64,000 nt of DNA. Source: Sulfuracidifex metallicus DSM 6482 = JCM 9184 (GTDB lineage: Archaea; Thermoproteota; Thermoprotei_A; Sulfolobales; Sulfolobaceae). The DNA is taken from the NCBI GenBank assembly GCA_032834875.1, contig CP135238.1:1308011-1372010 (forward strand), read 5' to 3'. Positions within the stretch are counted from its first letter, which is position 1. Each line of letters begins with the position of its first letter. The notes under the pieces were generated by a model. It ran no database searches, was not told the origin of the DNA, and saw only the letters and a list, made by a program, of their open reading frames with translations. Positions 27,356 to 36,185 of this stretch are shown piece after piece. The translations under genes were made by a program, and so were the position numbers.

Positions 27356-27734
27356 TCCTTCTCGTGTTTTCTTTTTTTGCAAGTTTAGATACTGGTCAGC
27401 TGATGTTTCTCTTTATTATAACAGCAGTTTCCCCATTCAACATAGGCGGAAAAAATGTTCTGTACCAAAGGGTAGCATAGATTAAGTTTGATGAAGCACG
27501 GGAAACTCTCCATGGGAGGTTAAAGGTCCTAGCTCGAGGTCTCATTGCTCTCACCTAAGGAAGAGGGTGAGGTATCTCCTGAACCTCCTACGGAATGACT
27601 CAAGAGGATTTTCATGTCCCTGCGAATCTAGAGCTCCTGCGTGATCGTTCATACACCCTCAGAATATATTATAATGAGATCAGAGTGATCCGAAGTATTT
27701 TATTTTTTAACACAGCAACATAAGTGAAGACTCA
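27356..27734. other. 379-bp gene-free region
   Basis: No coding frame. A CTCACC/GGTGAG inverted repeat with a 10-base loop lies around 27551-27573. Its meaning is unknown. Confidence 0.4.
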
Positions 27735-28115
27735 TTGATTAGGTATTTCAAGGTCCAGGAAGAAGAGGAAAGAATGAGGAGAATCGTTAGGCTATTAAAA
27801 ATGGAACATATAGATCTGAACAAGGTCAGAGTCATAGGATCCACTGGCTCAAAGAGCAGAGCTATTGCTAGAATCTGGCCTATCCCAAGGGCTGTTTCGT
27901 ACGCTTTCGATTTAGGTACACTTTATACCATAGAGTTAATTTGGGAGAGATATTACGTGCTTGGCGATGACGATAAAGACAAGGTAATGATACACGAATT
28001 ACTTCACATTCCAGGAAAGTTCAGCGGAGGACTTAGACCACACGGAAAGAAAGTTAACCAAAGAGAAGTTAACAAGTTGTTTAGACAACTCAAGGAAATT
28101 AAAGATTTATCCTGA
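27735..28115 (+). CDS. putative zinc metallopeptidase (COG4900-type), 126 aa
   Basis: The active-site motif HELLHIP (residues about 85-91) gives HExxH, followed by GGLRPHGKKVN, whose His is a likely third metal ligand. This pattern is that of small archaeal predicted metallopeptidases. Upstream is a helical N-terminus. The TTG start at 27735 gives a full-length N-terminus; the alternative ATG (27774) would trim 13 residues. It is single-gene. The substrate is unknown, and activity is inferred from the motif only. Confidence 0.75.
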   Translation: MIRYFKVQEEEERMRRIVRLLKMEHIDLNKVRVIGSTGSKSRAIARIWPIPRAVSYAFDLGTLYTIELIWERYYVLGDDDKDKVMIHELLHIPGKFSGGLRPHGKKVNQREVNKLFRQLKEIKDLS

Positions 28116-28543
28116 ACTGTAGAATCTCATGTACTTAGCTGTGGCTTAAATTATAGTTGAAAATAAAATATGTAATTAAAACTTAGTTTAGCTGTTTATT
28201 TTACTAGACGTTTTGTATAATTCCGTGTAAAGATGATACGATAAAGACATTATCTAAATATAAATAGAATAAATATATATATATATTGAGACTAAAAGAT
28301 CTAGAATGTTCCATCATCTATTTCGGATAGCTAAAAATTTCTAATGATAGACCCGTGATTTCCTTCACTACTTTCTAGATTACACTGCCTTATTTTTTCA
28401 AAATAGCCTTTACAAGAAGGATGATGCAATGTACTCTTTATATCTATTGACTTCATTTTTAGAAAAATTTCTATGGTATGAAATTTAGCTAAGAAAGATA
28501 TCACTATGTTTAAGGATGAATACCTTTATTTTTCGCGTATCAT
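28116..28543. other. 428-bp AT-rich intergenic region
   Basis: No gene seen. It includes an alternating TATATATATA stretch near 28270 and the upstream region of the SAM decarboxylase gene. Confidence 0.45.
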
Positions 28544-28936
28544 GTGGATATCTTTAGAGAGATGCAAGTAGAGCTCTTAAATGAAAGAATAATTGGGAAG
28601 CATGTTTTTGGTAACTTGTACGAGATAGACGAAAGCTTACTAACCGACAAGGACAAGCTGGAGGAAGCCGTTAAAGAGGCGGTTAAGGTGGCTAACATGC
28701 ACCTGGTGGAGGAGAAGGCGTGGAAGTTTGATGGTAATAAGGGAGGAGTATCTGTAATAGCTCTCATAGAGGAAAGCCACATAGCCCTCCACACGTGGAA
28801 TGAATACAATTACGCCACCTTGGACGTTTACACCTGTGGTGAGAACAGTGACCCGCAGGCCGCCTTCGACTACTTGGTGGGCGTCCTAAAGCCCAAACGT
28901 TTCCAGAAGTTCTTCGCCGATAGGAGCTCTAACTAA
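28544..28936 (+). CDS. speH: S-adenosylmethionine decarboxylase proenzyme
   Basis: This 130-aa pyruvoyl enzyme makes decarboxylated SAM, the aminopropyl donor for spermidine and long-chain polyamines. The signature [20 protein letters not shown] (residues 76-95) contains the self-cleavage site E77-S78 (Ser78 becomes the pyruvoyl group), catalytic H83 and, just beyond, C98 in YTCGE. The length fits the prokaryotic class 1B enzyme. The GTG at 28544 was taken as start; the ATG at 28562 is an alternative that leaves the conserved IIGKHV region intact. It has no operon partner here. Confidence 0.95.
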   Translation: MDIFREMQVELLNERIIGKHVFGNLYEIDESLLTDKDKLEEAVKEAVKVANMHLVEEKAWKFDGNKGGVSVIALIEESHIALHTWNEYNYATLDVYTCGENSDPQAAFDYLVGVLKPKRFQKFFADRSSN

Positions 28937-29507
28937 AATGCTTCACCGTCAAGGTTATTTTTTATGTAAATGTACTACCTGAGGCAAAAGATTGGATTGA
29001 AATAAATTCTTTTTTAGAAAAAATAAGGAAAGAGTGTAATAAAAAGAAATGAACTATGATTTGGTATAAAACCGTGTGTGTATATGTATGTATGTATGTA
29101 TCTTTTTTCCTAACGATACATGACATTTAGTTCTTCTTTTTCGCCGAATCCCTTACGTTAAGGAATCTTGTTATTTTTACCTTAACTTTTTACGTTATAG
29201 AGACTGTAACTACCTCTTCGCATTATGTGTAGAAGAGAAAATTATAGAAAGAAAATACATGGTTCGTGTTCTAGGCGGATCATTATCAAATGTTTTCCCT
29301 TTATTTCAAAATTCAGAGTAAAGATGTTTAGAAAGACCTAAATCAGAAGGAACAATATAAATGCACAACTAGAGACTAGACAGACATGCAAAACAACTAC
29401 AAAGGCGCTTTAAAAAGATAAACAATGATATACGTTGAACAATTACGAAATAGATGAGGTAAGGCTATATGTTACAAAACACGTGATATTTTTTTGTTTT
29501 TGTAGTC
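28937..29507. other. 571-bp intergenic region
   Basis: No gene found. A TGTATG microrepeat lies near 29080-29100. The rest is AT-rich and unstructured to the eye. Confidence 0.45.
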
Positions 29508-30296
29508 TTACGTGAACTCATATTTCGACGTTATCATTATGCTTGCTTCTGGGTCGAATTCCTTCCTGAACTTCATAGTCGTGTTGTTTATTTCATCTAC
29601 GTTGTCAGCTACGTTCACAAAAATTCCCGCGTTGTCGTCCGAGATCTCCCTTATCATGGTATTGTAAAAGAACTTCTCAGCTATCTCTACCCTTTTAGTG
29701 AATACGGCATACATCAAAATGCCTGCTTTCTCAAGGTCTACAATTGGTATAAGTCTAAAGAAGTTCTTCCCGAACATATATCTCATATGTCTCCTAACAG
29801 TCTTTGAGGACACGCCCAATTCTTCAGCTACTTCAACAGGCTTAACCAAGGGTCTCTCCTTGAGTATACTAACTAGCTTCAAGTCAAACCTCGAGGGATT
29901 ATAAGGTGTCTGTGCAGGTATGTAAACCATGTGAGGCTCGCCCAATTCCTGTGCCATGGAGTCGATCTTCAGTTTAACGTCTTCCCTGTTCTTTCCCTCA
30001 ATCTCGTAAATGTTCTCGCTTTCTATACACCTTATCTTAGCTATGTATTCTCCTTCATAGTCCTTTAGATTACTGAAAGAAGCGTATCCGTGGTACTTTC
30101 CGTAGAAGTTGGGGTTCACGTAAAGGACTAACCTCTTTATAACGTCGCCAATTAACTTGTTCACCCTGTAGCTCACTGCTGGTGGGGATATGTTTAATTT
30201 TTGGGCTAGTCTCCTCTGTGGAGTCCTAGCATCCTTTAACATTATCTTGATTATCTGTTTGTCTATCTCGTCCATATTATCAATTTGTAGACCCAA
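29508..30296 (-). CDS. double-HTH Lrp/AsnC-like transcriptional regulator
   Basis: The 262-aa protein has an N-terminal AsnC-type HTH (about residues 9-55: IDKQIIKIMLKDARTPQRRL then PPAVSYRVNKL) and a second HTH in the middle (about 140-180: LKLVSILKERP, VAEELGVSSKTVRRHMRYM). It ends DPEASIMITSKYEF. The regulator at 31792-32562 has the same layout and a matching tail (DPKADVMIVYDYDF), so they are paralogues. The TTG start could instead be the ATG eight codons in (30275). It lies 26 bp downstream of a RecB-like nuclease gene on the same strand, probably co-transcribed. Confidence 0.8.
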   Translation of the reverse strand: MGLQIDNMDEIDKQIIKIMLKDARTPQRRLAQKLNISPPAVSYRVNKLIGDVIKRLVLYVNPNFYGKYHGYASFSNLKDYEGEYIAKIRCIESENIYEIEGKNREDVKLKIDSMAQELGEPHMVYIPAQTPYNPSRFDLKLVSILKERPLVKPVEVAEELGVSSKTVRRHMRYMFGKNFFRLIPIVDLEKAGILMYAVFTKRVEIAEKFFYNTMIREISDDNAGIFVNVADNVDEINNTTMKFRKEFDPEASIMITSKYEFT

Positions 30297-30322
30297 TTAA
30301 TATCCTTTTATACTCTTTCGAC

Positions 30323-30877
30323 TTACATTCTTCCACAATTTCGATCACTTTCCATTTGTTTAATTGCGTCCATCAGAAGGGCGCTGTTTCCGTCGTCGTG
30401 AAACACCTTAACTAGACAGTAATCTGCAGTGTAAATGTTGAACATTAGAAGGATCACGTCCTTCCTGTAAAGGAAAGTATAAATTAAGGCTTGCATTAAG
30501 TCCTCCTTCTTCATTTCCTCCTTGCTCTTTAGTTCAATCACGTAATCGTCGCTACATAGGTCCGCTTGACCGGTTACCCTAACGCCGTGGATAATCTCGG
30601 TCAGCGTATTACATACCTCCACTTGTGAGTCCCTTAACTCCTCCTTCAAAATCTCAACTGCCTTTACCATTTTGCCCTCTAAAGGTTTTACCCAAGTAGA
30701 AAGGGAAAACCTCTTACCCGTGAGAGTGCTTTGTACGAAAGAGTGAAAGACTTGACCCAACTTATCGTTACTTGGTAATTTGAGTACAGACTCGTGGTCA
30801 GCCCTCATTATCTCGTAGTTCACGTCGGAATACCTGATGTAATCACCTATCCTCCTCTTCAGGCTTGACTCCAACAT
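30323..30877 (-). CDS. RecB/Cas4-like PD-(D/E)xK nuclease
   Basis: The 184-aa protein carries the RecB-family core: GQVFHSFVQ (H45), VTGQADL (D106), YVIELKSKE (E115, K117) and LMQALIYTFLY (Q129, Y133). This order is that of Cas4 and related exonucleases. The conserved cysteine cluster of Cas4 iron-sulfur proteins is not evident (only scattered Cys), and no cas genes or CRISPR array are near. It is better called a stand-alone RecB-like nuclease. It precedes the regulator gene on the same strand. Confidence 0.8.
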   Translation of the reverse strand: MLESSLKRRIGDYIRYSDVNYEIMRADHESVLKLPSNDKLGQVFHSFVQSTLTGKRFSLSTWVKPLEGKMVKAVEILKEELRDSQVEVCNTLTEIIHGVRVTGQADLCSDDYVIELKSKEEMKKEDLMQALIYTFLYRKDVILLMFNIYTADYCLVKVFHDDGNSALLMDAIKQMESDRNCGRM

Positions 30878-31082
30878 GTATTATTACTAAAAACTACTAT
30901 AAAAAGATTTGTTTAATTATACAAAGCCTTTCTGAAAAGAAGTAGATAACAAAATGATTTAAAAGCCTTGTGGCTTTGAATACTGCGATTTTGAACTTTT
31001 AGACGCCTCATGTCTAAGGAGATAAGCGATGGCGAAAGCGTAAAATTTCTTTATAAAGGGACAAGGTTGTCTAGCTAGTATA

Positions 31083-31139
31083 GCTATAATGAAAAGTTAG
31101 GATGATGAGAGAAAAGTTTATACGGCTATAATGAAAAAG
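31083..31139. repeat. direct repeat upstream of the 95-aa gene
   Basis: GCTATAATGAAAA occurs near 31083 and again near 31124, about 41 bp apart, on either side of a TTTATA promoter-like box (about 31114). The placement suggests paired regulator sites for the gene at 31160, or a short duplication. Confidence 0.4.
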
Positions 31140-31159
31140 TAAACTGGAGAAGAGAAAAA

Positions 31160-31447
31160 ATGGAACCGTTCTATTTCAAATCGTATGATAAAGTAGTGGG
31201 CGTAGCTCATAATGTGGATGAGTTAAGGGAGGAGATGAAGAGGCTATTTAAGGAAGACCATGCGTGTGTTGAGTACCACTTGAAGGAAGGACATATAGTG
31301 GCATGGTTAGAATATATAGGCGAGAAAGGATTAGCTGAGATGTTAAAGGGAGTAAATGACGTAAAGGAGGCTTTAGTGAGAATAGATGAATATAAGACCA
31401 TGAATAAGCCACAGGGAAAGAAGAGGAAGGTATTTAGATACTACTAA
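31160..31447 (+). CDS. DUF5752-like small protein, 95 aa
   Basis: The pattern YFKSYDKVVGVAHNVDEL, then VEYHLKEGHIVAWLEYIGEKGLAEML, fits the DUF5752 family: a strand pair followed by an E-Y-H segment and helix. That family has no assigned function. The protein is cytoplasmic and basic at its C-terminus (KKRKVFRYY). A TATA-like box lies about 45 bp upstream within a direct repeat, giving a short leader. The family call is from memory of the pattern. Confidence 0.65.
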   Translation: MEPFYFKSYDKVVGVAHNVDELREEMKRLFKEDHACVEYHLKEGHIVAWLEYIGEKGLAEMLKGVNDVKEALVRIDEYKTMNKPQGKKRKVFRYY

Positions 31448-31588
31448 ATTAAGTGAAGTTGTTTTATTTTTTATATGTATAAAATGAGATAAGCTACTAA
31501 AAAGTATTGATAATTATTTTTTCTATTTTTATATAAATTAGCAATATTTCTTCTACTATTTTATAGTCCGAGGTAAAAAATAGTGTCT

Positions 31589-31768
31589 TTAGATTTTTTC
31601 GTGAATAATGACGTCCTTCATGTGTAAAAAATATAGTACAAGTGAAGCTACTAAAGAATCATTATTTAAGTGAGAAGTGAAAAAGTTAAACTTAATCTTA
31701 AAGTTAGAGTGTATCTTTAGCCATTTCTGCACCTCTTCACCATTCTCGTATACTAGCTTAGTTTCCAT
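31589..31768 (-). CDS. small hypothetical protein, 59 aa
   Basis: The frame encodes METKLVYENGEEVQKWLKIH, a helical middle and VIIHEKI at the end, with good protein-like composition. It starts 23 bp after the stop of the double-HTH regulator (31792-32562) on the same strand, so it is probably the second gene of that operon. No known motif; it could be a partner or modulator of the regulator. Confidence 0.5.
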   Translation of the reverse strand: METKLVYENGEEVQKWLKIHSNFKIKFNFFTSHLNNDSLVASLVLYFLHMKDVIIHEKI

Positions 31769-31791
31769 TCAACCAGAAACTAAAAAACAAT

Positions 31792-32562
31792 CTATTTGAA
31801 ATCGTAGTCATAAACAATCATTACGTCTGCTTTCGGGTCTACCTTTCTTGAGGCGTCTATATACCTCTTAGCTAGCTCCATGTTTTCGGTTACGCAAGTT
31901 GTAACCCCTGCACTTCCGTCGCTGAACTTCCACACCTTACAACGCTGTAACGTTTCGTCCAGTGAATCTATCTGTTTACTGAACATAGAAAACATTACGA
32001 TATCAGCCTTAGGTATATCAATTAAAGGAATTACCATGATTATTCCCTTGTATATCATGTATTTTACGTGCCTCTCCACCGTCTTAGTGTTCACCTTCAG
32101 TATCTCACTTATCTCTGATAACGGTCTTCTGGGATCTTCCATTAGGTAATCTATAATCTTCCTGGATAAGGAGGAGAGCTTTATCATGGACTGTAAAGGT
32201 ACGTAAGACATTGCAGGGTCTCCTAACTTAGATGACATTTCAGATACCTTGCTCTTTAAGTCAGTCAAGGAGTCCCCTAGGATGTTGTAAACGTTGAGCC
32301 ATTCCAGGCACTTTAACTTAAATGAGATCCAGTCTGCTGAAAAGTCGTCGTAATTCTTGAAGGCTACGAACATTTGATACTTGAAGTTCAAATTGGGATT
32401 AAGATAAAGCTTGAAACCCTTGATTACGCCTTCATCTTCCAATTTCTTAAACCTATAGTTAAGGCTCGGAGCTGTGAGTCCTAACTCATTCGCAATGCTT
32501 CTCTGGGAAGCCCTACCATCGCGAAAAAGATAAAAGATTAACCTCTTGTCTATTAGATCCAC
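31792..32562 (-). CDS. double-HTH Lrp/AsnC-like transcriptional regulator, paralogue of 29508-30296
   Basis: The 256-aa protein has an N-terminal AsnC-like HTH (IDKRLIFYLFRDGRASQRSI, then APSLNYRFKKLEDEGVI) and a second HTH near residues 130-175 (PLSEISEILKVNTKTVERHV). The C-terminal domain ends DPKADVMIVYDYDF. Each half resembles its paralogue 1.5 kb away, in order and spacing. It is transcribed away from the glycosyltransferase gene at 32721, whose promoter region it may control. A leaderless start is likely. Confidence 0.8.
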   Translation of the reverse strand: MDLIDKRLIFYLFRDGRASQRSIANELGLTAPSLNYRFKKLEDEGVIKGFKLYLNPNLNFKYQMFVAFKNYDDFSADWISFKLKCLEWLNVYNILGDSLTDLKSKVSEMSSKLGDPAMSYVPLQSMIKLSSLSRKIIDYLMEDPRRPLSEISEILKVNTKTVERHVKYMIYKGIIMVIPLIDIPKADIVMFSMFSKQIDSLDETLQRCKVWKFSDGSAGVTTCVTENMELAKRYIDASRKVDPKADVMIVYDYDFK

Positions 32563-32720
32563 AACTTACCGATTTTATCATACGTATTGACAGTTTAAAT
32601 TTTAACTTCACGATAACTTTTTTGAGATTGTTATTCTAACCTTCAGCTTGACTCATATCATAAAGATAATAAAATAGTTCATGACAAAAATATTTAAAGA
32701 GTAGAGACTTGTTAGACCTT

Positions 32721-33710
32721 ATGCAAGTTACGATAGGGATACCAACTTATAAGAATGATGGACATACAATAGGAAACCTCCTTGAGGCTTTGACCAAGCA
32801 AACATACAAGGACTTCAAGGTGAAGGTGATCATGAAAAGGGGAGAGAGACGCGGAGACGAGAAGACGCTGCAGATCTTGGACAGCTTCAGGGGAGATCTT
32901 GACTTGAATTTGGTATATCAAGAGGAAGGGCTTTTCGAGGAAGCCTTGGATTTGCTCTTTCGAGAGAAAGCTGACCTTTACGTAACAACAGACGACGATG
33001 CTACACCGTCTCCGACCTGGGTTGAGGATCACGTAAGGATACAAGAGATGGAATGGGTCGGATGTGCAACGGGAGAAATAGAGGGAAGTAAATGGGTGAA
33101 TTATCCCAATCTAATCTTCGACAAGTTTAGGGACAAGGTTTACATGAAACCGTACTCAAAAGATTTCCAACAATACCACGGTTTTCTTACTAAGGGAGGG
33201 CTCTCCGTTGATAAGAACGAGCCAAAGCCTGAAGGCGTTTTCAAAACTCTGGCAGTAGCAGGTGTAAACATGAGCGTGAAGGGAGAGGTAGTAAAGGGTT
33301 ACGTTCCTCTCACGTTCACGTTAAGAGGAACTTACAACGAGAGCCTCATAGCGTTAAACGGAATGAGGAAGGGATTCCACTCCATTAACTTCCAAGGAGC
33401 TAAGGTAAACCATGCTGATAGGGAATCCTTGTCGAGAACTAAGAACAAGTTAGTTGCAGATTACTTAGCCTTAGAGAGATTCGTTCTACCTTACGGGGTT
33501 AACTATCTCGGCTTTCACATAGATGAAAGCTTGATAAACCAGATGATAAATGACATAAACTGGGATGTAGCTAAAGAAGGACTTAGAATAGCGTTGAGGG
33601 GAATTGAGGAAGATGTGGAGCCGTTACGGTTCAGGAAAATGTTAATGGAAAGCAGATATTACGTAGCTCTTAACGAAAAGAAGGATATATCAAGGGGACA
33701 AGAGGCATAA
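32721..33710 (+). CDS. family 2 (GT-A fold) glycosyltransferase
   Basis: It begins MQVTIGIPTYKNDGHTIGNL, the usual GT2 nucleotide-binding strand. The metal-binding TTDDDATPSPTW (DxD-type, about residues 95-106) follows, and a later segment (AVAGVNMSVKG) takes the acceptor-loop position. The length (about 329 aa) is normal and there is no membrane helix. I chose the ATG at 32721 over the TTG 12 bases upstream because the protein aligns from MQVTIG and a TATA-like ATATTTAAA (about 32690) gives a leaderless start there. The sugar and acceptor are unknown; S-layer/pilin N-glycan or lipid glycosylation is possible. Confidence 0.85.
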   Translation: MQVTIGIPTYKNDGHTIGNLLEALTKQTYKDFKVKVIMKRGERRGDEKTLQILDSFRGDLDLNLVYQEEGLFEEALDLLFREKADLYVTTDDDATPSPTWVEDHVRIQEMEWVGCATGEIEGSKWVNYPNLIFDKFRDKVYMKPYSKDFQQYHGFLTKGGLSVDKNEPKPEGVFKTLAVAGVNMSVKGEVVKGYVPLTFTLRGTYNESLIALNGMRKGFHSINFQGAKVNHADRESLSRTKNKLVADYLALERFVLPYGVNYLGFHIDESLINQMINDINWDVAKEGLRIALRGIEEDVEPLRFRKMLMESRYYVALNEKKDISRGQEA

Positions 33711-33891
33711 TACAAAATATAGAAAGGCACAACGATGAAGTATGATAATACCTAAGGAGATGTCTTACTCTAAACACTATCAGTTTTACTTTACCTTCTT
33801 TCTGGATCTTGCTAGGGCTTTATCATGATGGGGATTAAGGGGCAGAGGACCCTAACTATGAGAGAGGAGATGATGCCTTATTATATGTGAA

Positions 33892-35130
33892 CTAACCCGC
33901 CCTTACGGACGGGGCATCTCCACCTCGCGATGGAGATTTCCTGCTTCTTCCAGGAAACTTACTATACACACCCTCAGAGAAGGGTATGTGTAGCAGAGGT
34001 CTCCTGTCCACAGGCTCTAAGGGCAGTCCCGACCCCGCGTGAAGAATATTTAGAGAAGCATTATAGTCACGGTCTACAGCCCAACCACACTTGGGACATG
34101 AGAATATACGGTCAGCCAAAGTCAAGTCCTTCTTAACATGTCCGCACCTAGCACATGTCTTTGAAGTATTCCTCGGATCTACTTTCACTACCCTCCTACC
34201 AGCTCTTTTAGCCTTGTAGGAGAGGTAGCTCACAAACTTGGAGAAGTTGGAGTGAAGAATATGCTTTCTCAAAGTTTTACTTTCACTGTCCTCAACCATC
34301 TCTTTCACACCAAGGTCTTCCACGTAGATCTCATCATACTGTTCTACTAGCCACGAAGTTACCTTATGAATATAATCACTCATCAAGTCCTTTACATGCT
34401 CGTGAAGCTTAGCTAGTTTTTCCCTGACCTTCTCGTAGTTTCTAGACCCCTTCTTCTTTCTAGATAATGATTGTTGCAAAATCTTTAGCGTCTTCTCGAC
34501 CTTATCAAAAACCTTGGGGTTCTCTATCACTACACCGTCAGAGGTGGTTACAAGTTTCTCCACTCCTAAGTCTATTCCAACCACTTTCCCAGTTTTCTCA
34601 AGAGGTTTCTTTTCAACCTCGACTTGAAAGATAGCATACCATCCAGTTACACTCTTCTTTATTATAACTCCTTTTACCTCGCCTTCTAATGGTCTGTGAA
34701 AGAGAACTCTTATTTCTCCTATCTTTGAGAGGATCAGCTTGTCTCCCTCAACCTTGAAACCAGATTGATTGTAGTTGATGATCTTCAAGATCTTCTTGTA
34801 CCTAAGTTTCCCAACTTTCTTCCCTTTCTTCTTCAGTTCGTGAAGAGAGCTGATGTTGTACCATAATTGGTTGTTAACCATTTGAAGAACCTTGGAGTAA
34901 ACTAGATCCTTCCCTTCTATTTTCAAGTCTTTCAACATGTTTTGAGTGTCTTTAGGTGTTATCGTTTTCCCTTCTTTCCTCGCGTTATTCACCACGTCTA
35001 GCAAGGCATTGTATACTTTAGCCTCAATTTGCATTGCCCTGAGGAGTTTCTCCTCTACTTCTCTCGTTGGGTAAATCTTGTACTTGAATGAGAGTTGGAT
35101 CTTGTCATTCTTCTCCTTGGCTCTCCACAT
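33892..35130 (-). CDS. tnpB: TnpB RNA-guided nuclease (IS605 OrfB family), 412 aa
   Basis: RuvC-like catalytic residues: D187 (VGIDLGVEK), E271 (IYVEDLG) and D353/D355 ([10 protein letters not shown]). The zinc finger is C326, C329, C345 and C348 (CARCG...CPKCG). The N-terminal OrfB helix-turn-helix-like region begins FKYKIYPT. The C-terminal tail after the RuvC core (about residues 365-412, Ser/Arg/Gly/Pro-rich) is read from DNA that folds as a run of hairpins, so the tail is probably a by-product of the overlapping omega-RNA. It starts inside the end of tnpA (overlap 26 bp). It differs strongly from the 382-aa TnpB at 1136, representing a separate lineage. Confidence 0.93.
   Translation of the reverse strand: MWRAKEKNDKIQLSFKYKIYPTREVEEKLLRAMQIEAKVYNALLDVVNNARKEGKTITPKDTQNMLKDLKIEGKDLVYSKVLQMVNNQLWYNISSLHELKKKGKKVGKLRYKKILKIINYNQSGFKVEGDKLILSKIGEIRVLFHRPLEGEVKGVIIKKSVTGWYAIFQVEVEKKPLEKTGKVVGIDLGVEKLVTTSDGVVIENPKVFDKVEKTLKILQQSLSRKKKGSRNYEKVREKLAKLHEHVKDLMSDYIHKVTSWLVEQYDEIYVEDLGVKEMVEDSESKTLRKHILHSNFSKFVSYLSYKAKRAGRRVVKVDPRNTSKTCARCGHVKKDLTLADRIFSCPKCGWAVDRDYNASLNILHAGSGLPLEPVDRRPLLHIPFSEGVYSKFPGRSRKSPSRGGDAPSVRAG
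33899..34018 (-). ncRNA. candidate omega-RNA hairpin array overlapping the tnpB 3' end
   Basis: Five inverted repeats follow one another: 33899-33902/33912-33915 (GCCC/GGGC), 33916-33922/33931-33937 (ATCTCCA/TGGAGAT, perfect), 33937-33943/33951-33957 (TTTCCTG/CAGGAAA, perfect), 33965-33974/33981-33992 (TACACACCCT with a 2-base bulge) and 34003-34006/34011-34014 (CCTG/CAGG, with flanking AGAG/CTCT). Such density inside a coding end suggests selection on RNA structure. The guide would lie beyond 33888. Confidence 0.65.
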
Positions 35131-35513
35131 ATTTTTTCAGCACCTCCAATGTTACTTGTCCACTTGTAGCTAAGAAGTAGGAAGGTGACCAGAAGTGTCC
35201 TTTCCACAGTTTTTCCTTATACTTGTGGGAACCTTCTCTGTATTTCTCTAGACGTGATTGTCTTGATTGCGTTCACGTATCTGGGTATATTCAGGGTTGG
35301 TTTTGCCTTGAATAACATGTGGAAGTGGTCTTTGTCTACTCCTATGTCTATGACTTCAACTTCGAATGTTTTGCTTATTTCCTGAATTTGTTCCTTTAGG
35401 AAGTTGATTATTTCTTCAGTATCGAACACCTTCCTGCGGTACTTCACCACCTGGACATAGTGGTAATAAAGAGCGTAAACCGAATGCGATCCTCTGTCCA
35501 ATCTGTACCGCAT
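35105..35513 (-). pseudogene. tnpA: TnpA Y1 (HUH) transposase, single frameshift before the catalytic Tyr
   Basis: Residues 1-98 give the HUH half: HFHMLFK with H63 and H65. The frame then stops after RRFPQV at 35217. One base later in another frame the protein continues as [20 protein letters not shown] and ends [10 protein letters not shown], stop at 35105. That segment carries the expected nucleophilic Tyr (KKYVES). A single inserted T near 35219 explains the break. TnpA normally cuts and joins single-stranded ends at the TTAC-like site. As written it is inactive unless the ribosome shifts frame. Its end overlaps the tnpB start. Confidence 0.85.
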
Positions 35514-35612
35514 AGTTATATCTATTTTTTAATAACTGTAAAATAAGGTTTCTGTAAGGGGGCTATCCATCCCTCACGGAAGGGGACTTTCGCCCCCTTA
35601 ACCCCCACTAAG

Positions 35613-36185
35613 TTAAAAATGAGTTTACAGAGATCACGTCAATGACTATCATTTGAGTAAGCTCCACAGGGACGCCTTAAAGCGGGACCTATGTAGTACG
35701 CCTTCTCTTCATCAGCCAGTCCGGGGGACTATTAACGTTAAGTTCGCTGCGTGATATAAACCACCATGATGTAGAATTCCGCCTCAGTCGCTAGTGAAGC
35801 AGGAATTCTTGTCCTTTTGGTTATGGTAGTTCATGCTTCTGGTTTTAGAATACTCTTACTATGAAAAAGGTCAGATAACCTAGTCAAGAATGCGAACAGA
35901 CTATCAAAGAATATAGGCGTAAGCCCTAACACAAAACACCGTAGAGTTCGATGCTAAACTAAATGCATAGTTTCCTCGTGGAGTATATGAAACAGCACGC
36001 GTCTTCAGTAGTTGTTATGCAGTAGAAAGCTGGGAGACAGCATTTAAGTAGTCTCCCATCTTGGTTGTGCTTACAAGAACGACCGTAACTTAGTCGAGGC
36101 CACTAACATGAGAGAATCAGGAATCCTCTCAACTATCCCTTTGAGAAATTTAAATCTAAAATGAACTGAACCCGCCGTGGCATGT
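35613..36185. other. 573-bp gene-free region with mobile-element debris
   Basis: No intact gene. It has higher GC than other spacers. The left part resembles a tnpB 3' end (see 35640-35815). At 36164-36177 TGAACTGAACCCGCC resembles the right end of the element at 33888. The remainder, 35816-36160, contains no ORF I can support. Confidence 0.45.
35640..35815 (+). mobile_element. possible relic of a tnpB 3' end/omega-RNA, opposite orientation
   Basis: In plus-strand order the region shows GGACCT, TTCTCT and GAAGCAGGAA, the same order seen on the sense strand of the 33892-34005 tnpB end, plus an inverted repeat AGAATTCC/GGAATTCT (35773-35780/35802-35809). The similarity is short and patchy, so the call is tentative. 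Confidence 0.3.

Larger units (their letters stand above)
33888..35612 (-). mobile_element. IS200/IS605 element with tnpA and tnpB (about 1.7 kb)
   Basis: Read on the minus strand it holds tnpA then tnpB. The left end is about 35565-35612 (subterminal GGGGGC...GCCCCC palindromic hairpin) and the right end is at 33888 (hairpin GCCC/GGGC, terminal TTCA). The left end resembles that of the 1099-2381 element, so the families are related. Ends are approximate because no second full copy is in the window. tnpA is frameshifted while tnpB is intact. Confidence 0.8.

Noticed and set aside
28266-28282. TATATATATATA tract as origin or regulatory element
   Set aside because: Simple alternating tracts are common in this AT-rich genome, and no origin-binding motif or orc gene is near.
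30323-30877. Cas4 of a CRISPR system
   Set aside because: Core nuclease motifs fit, but the Fe-S cysteine pattern is not evident and no cas genes or repeats are present in the window.
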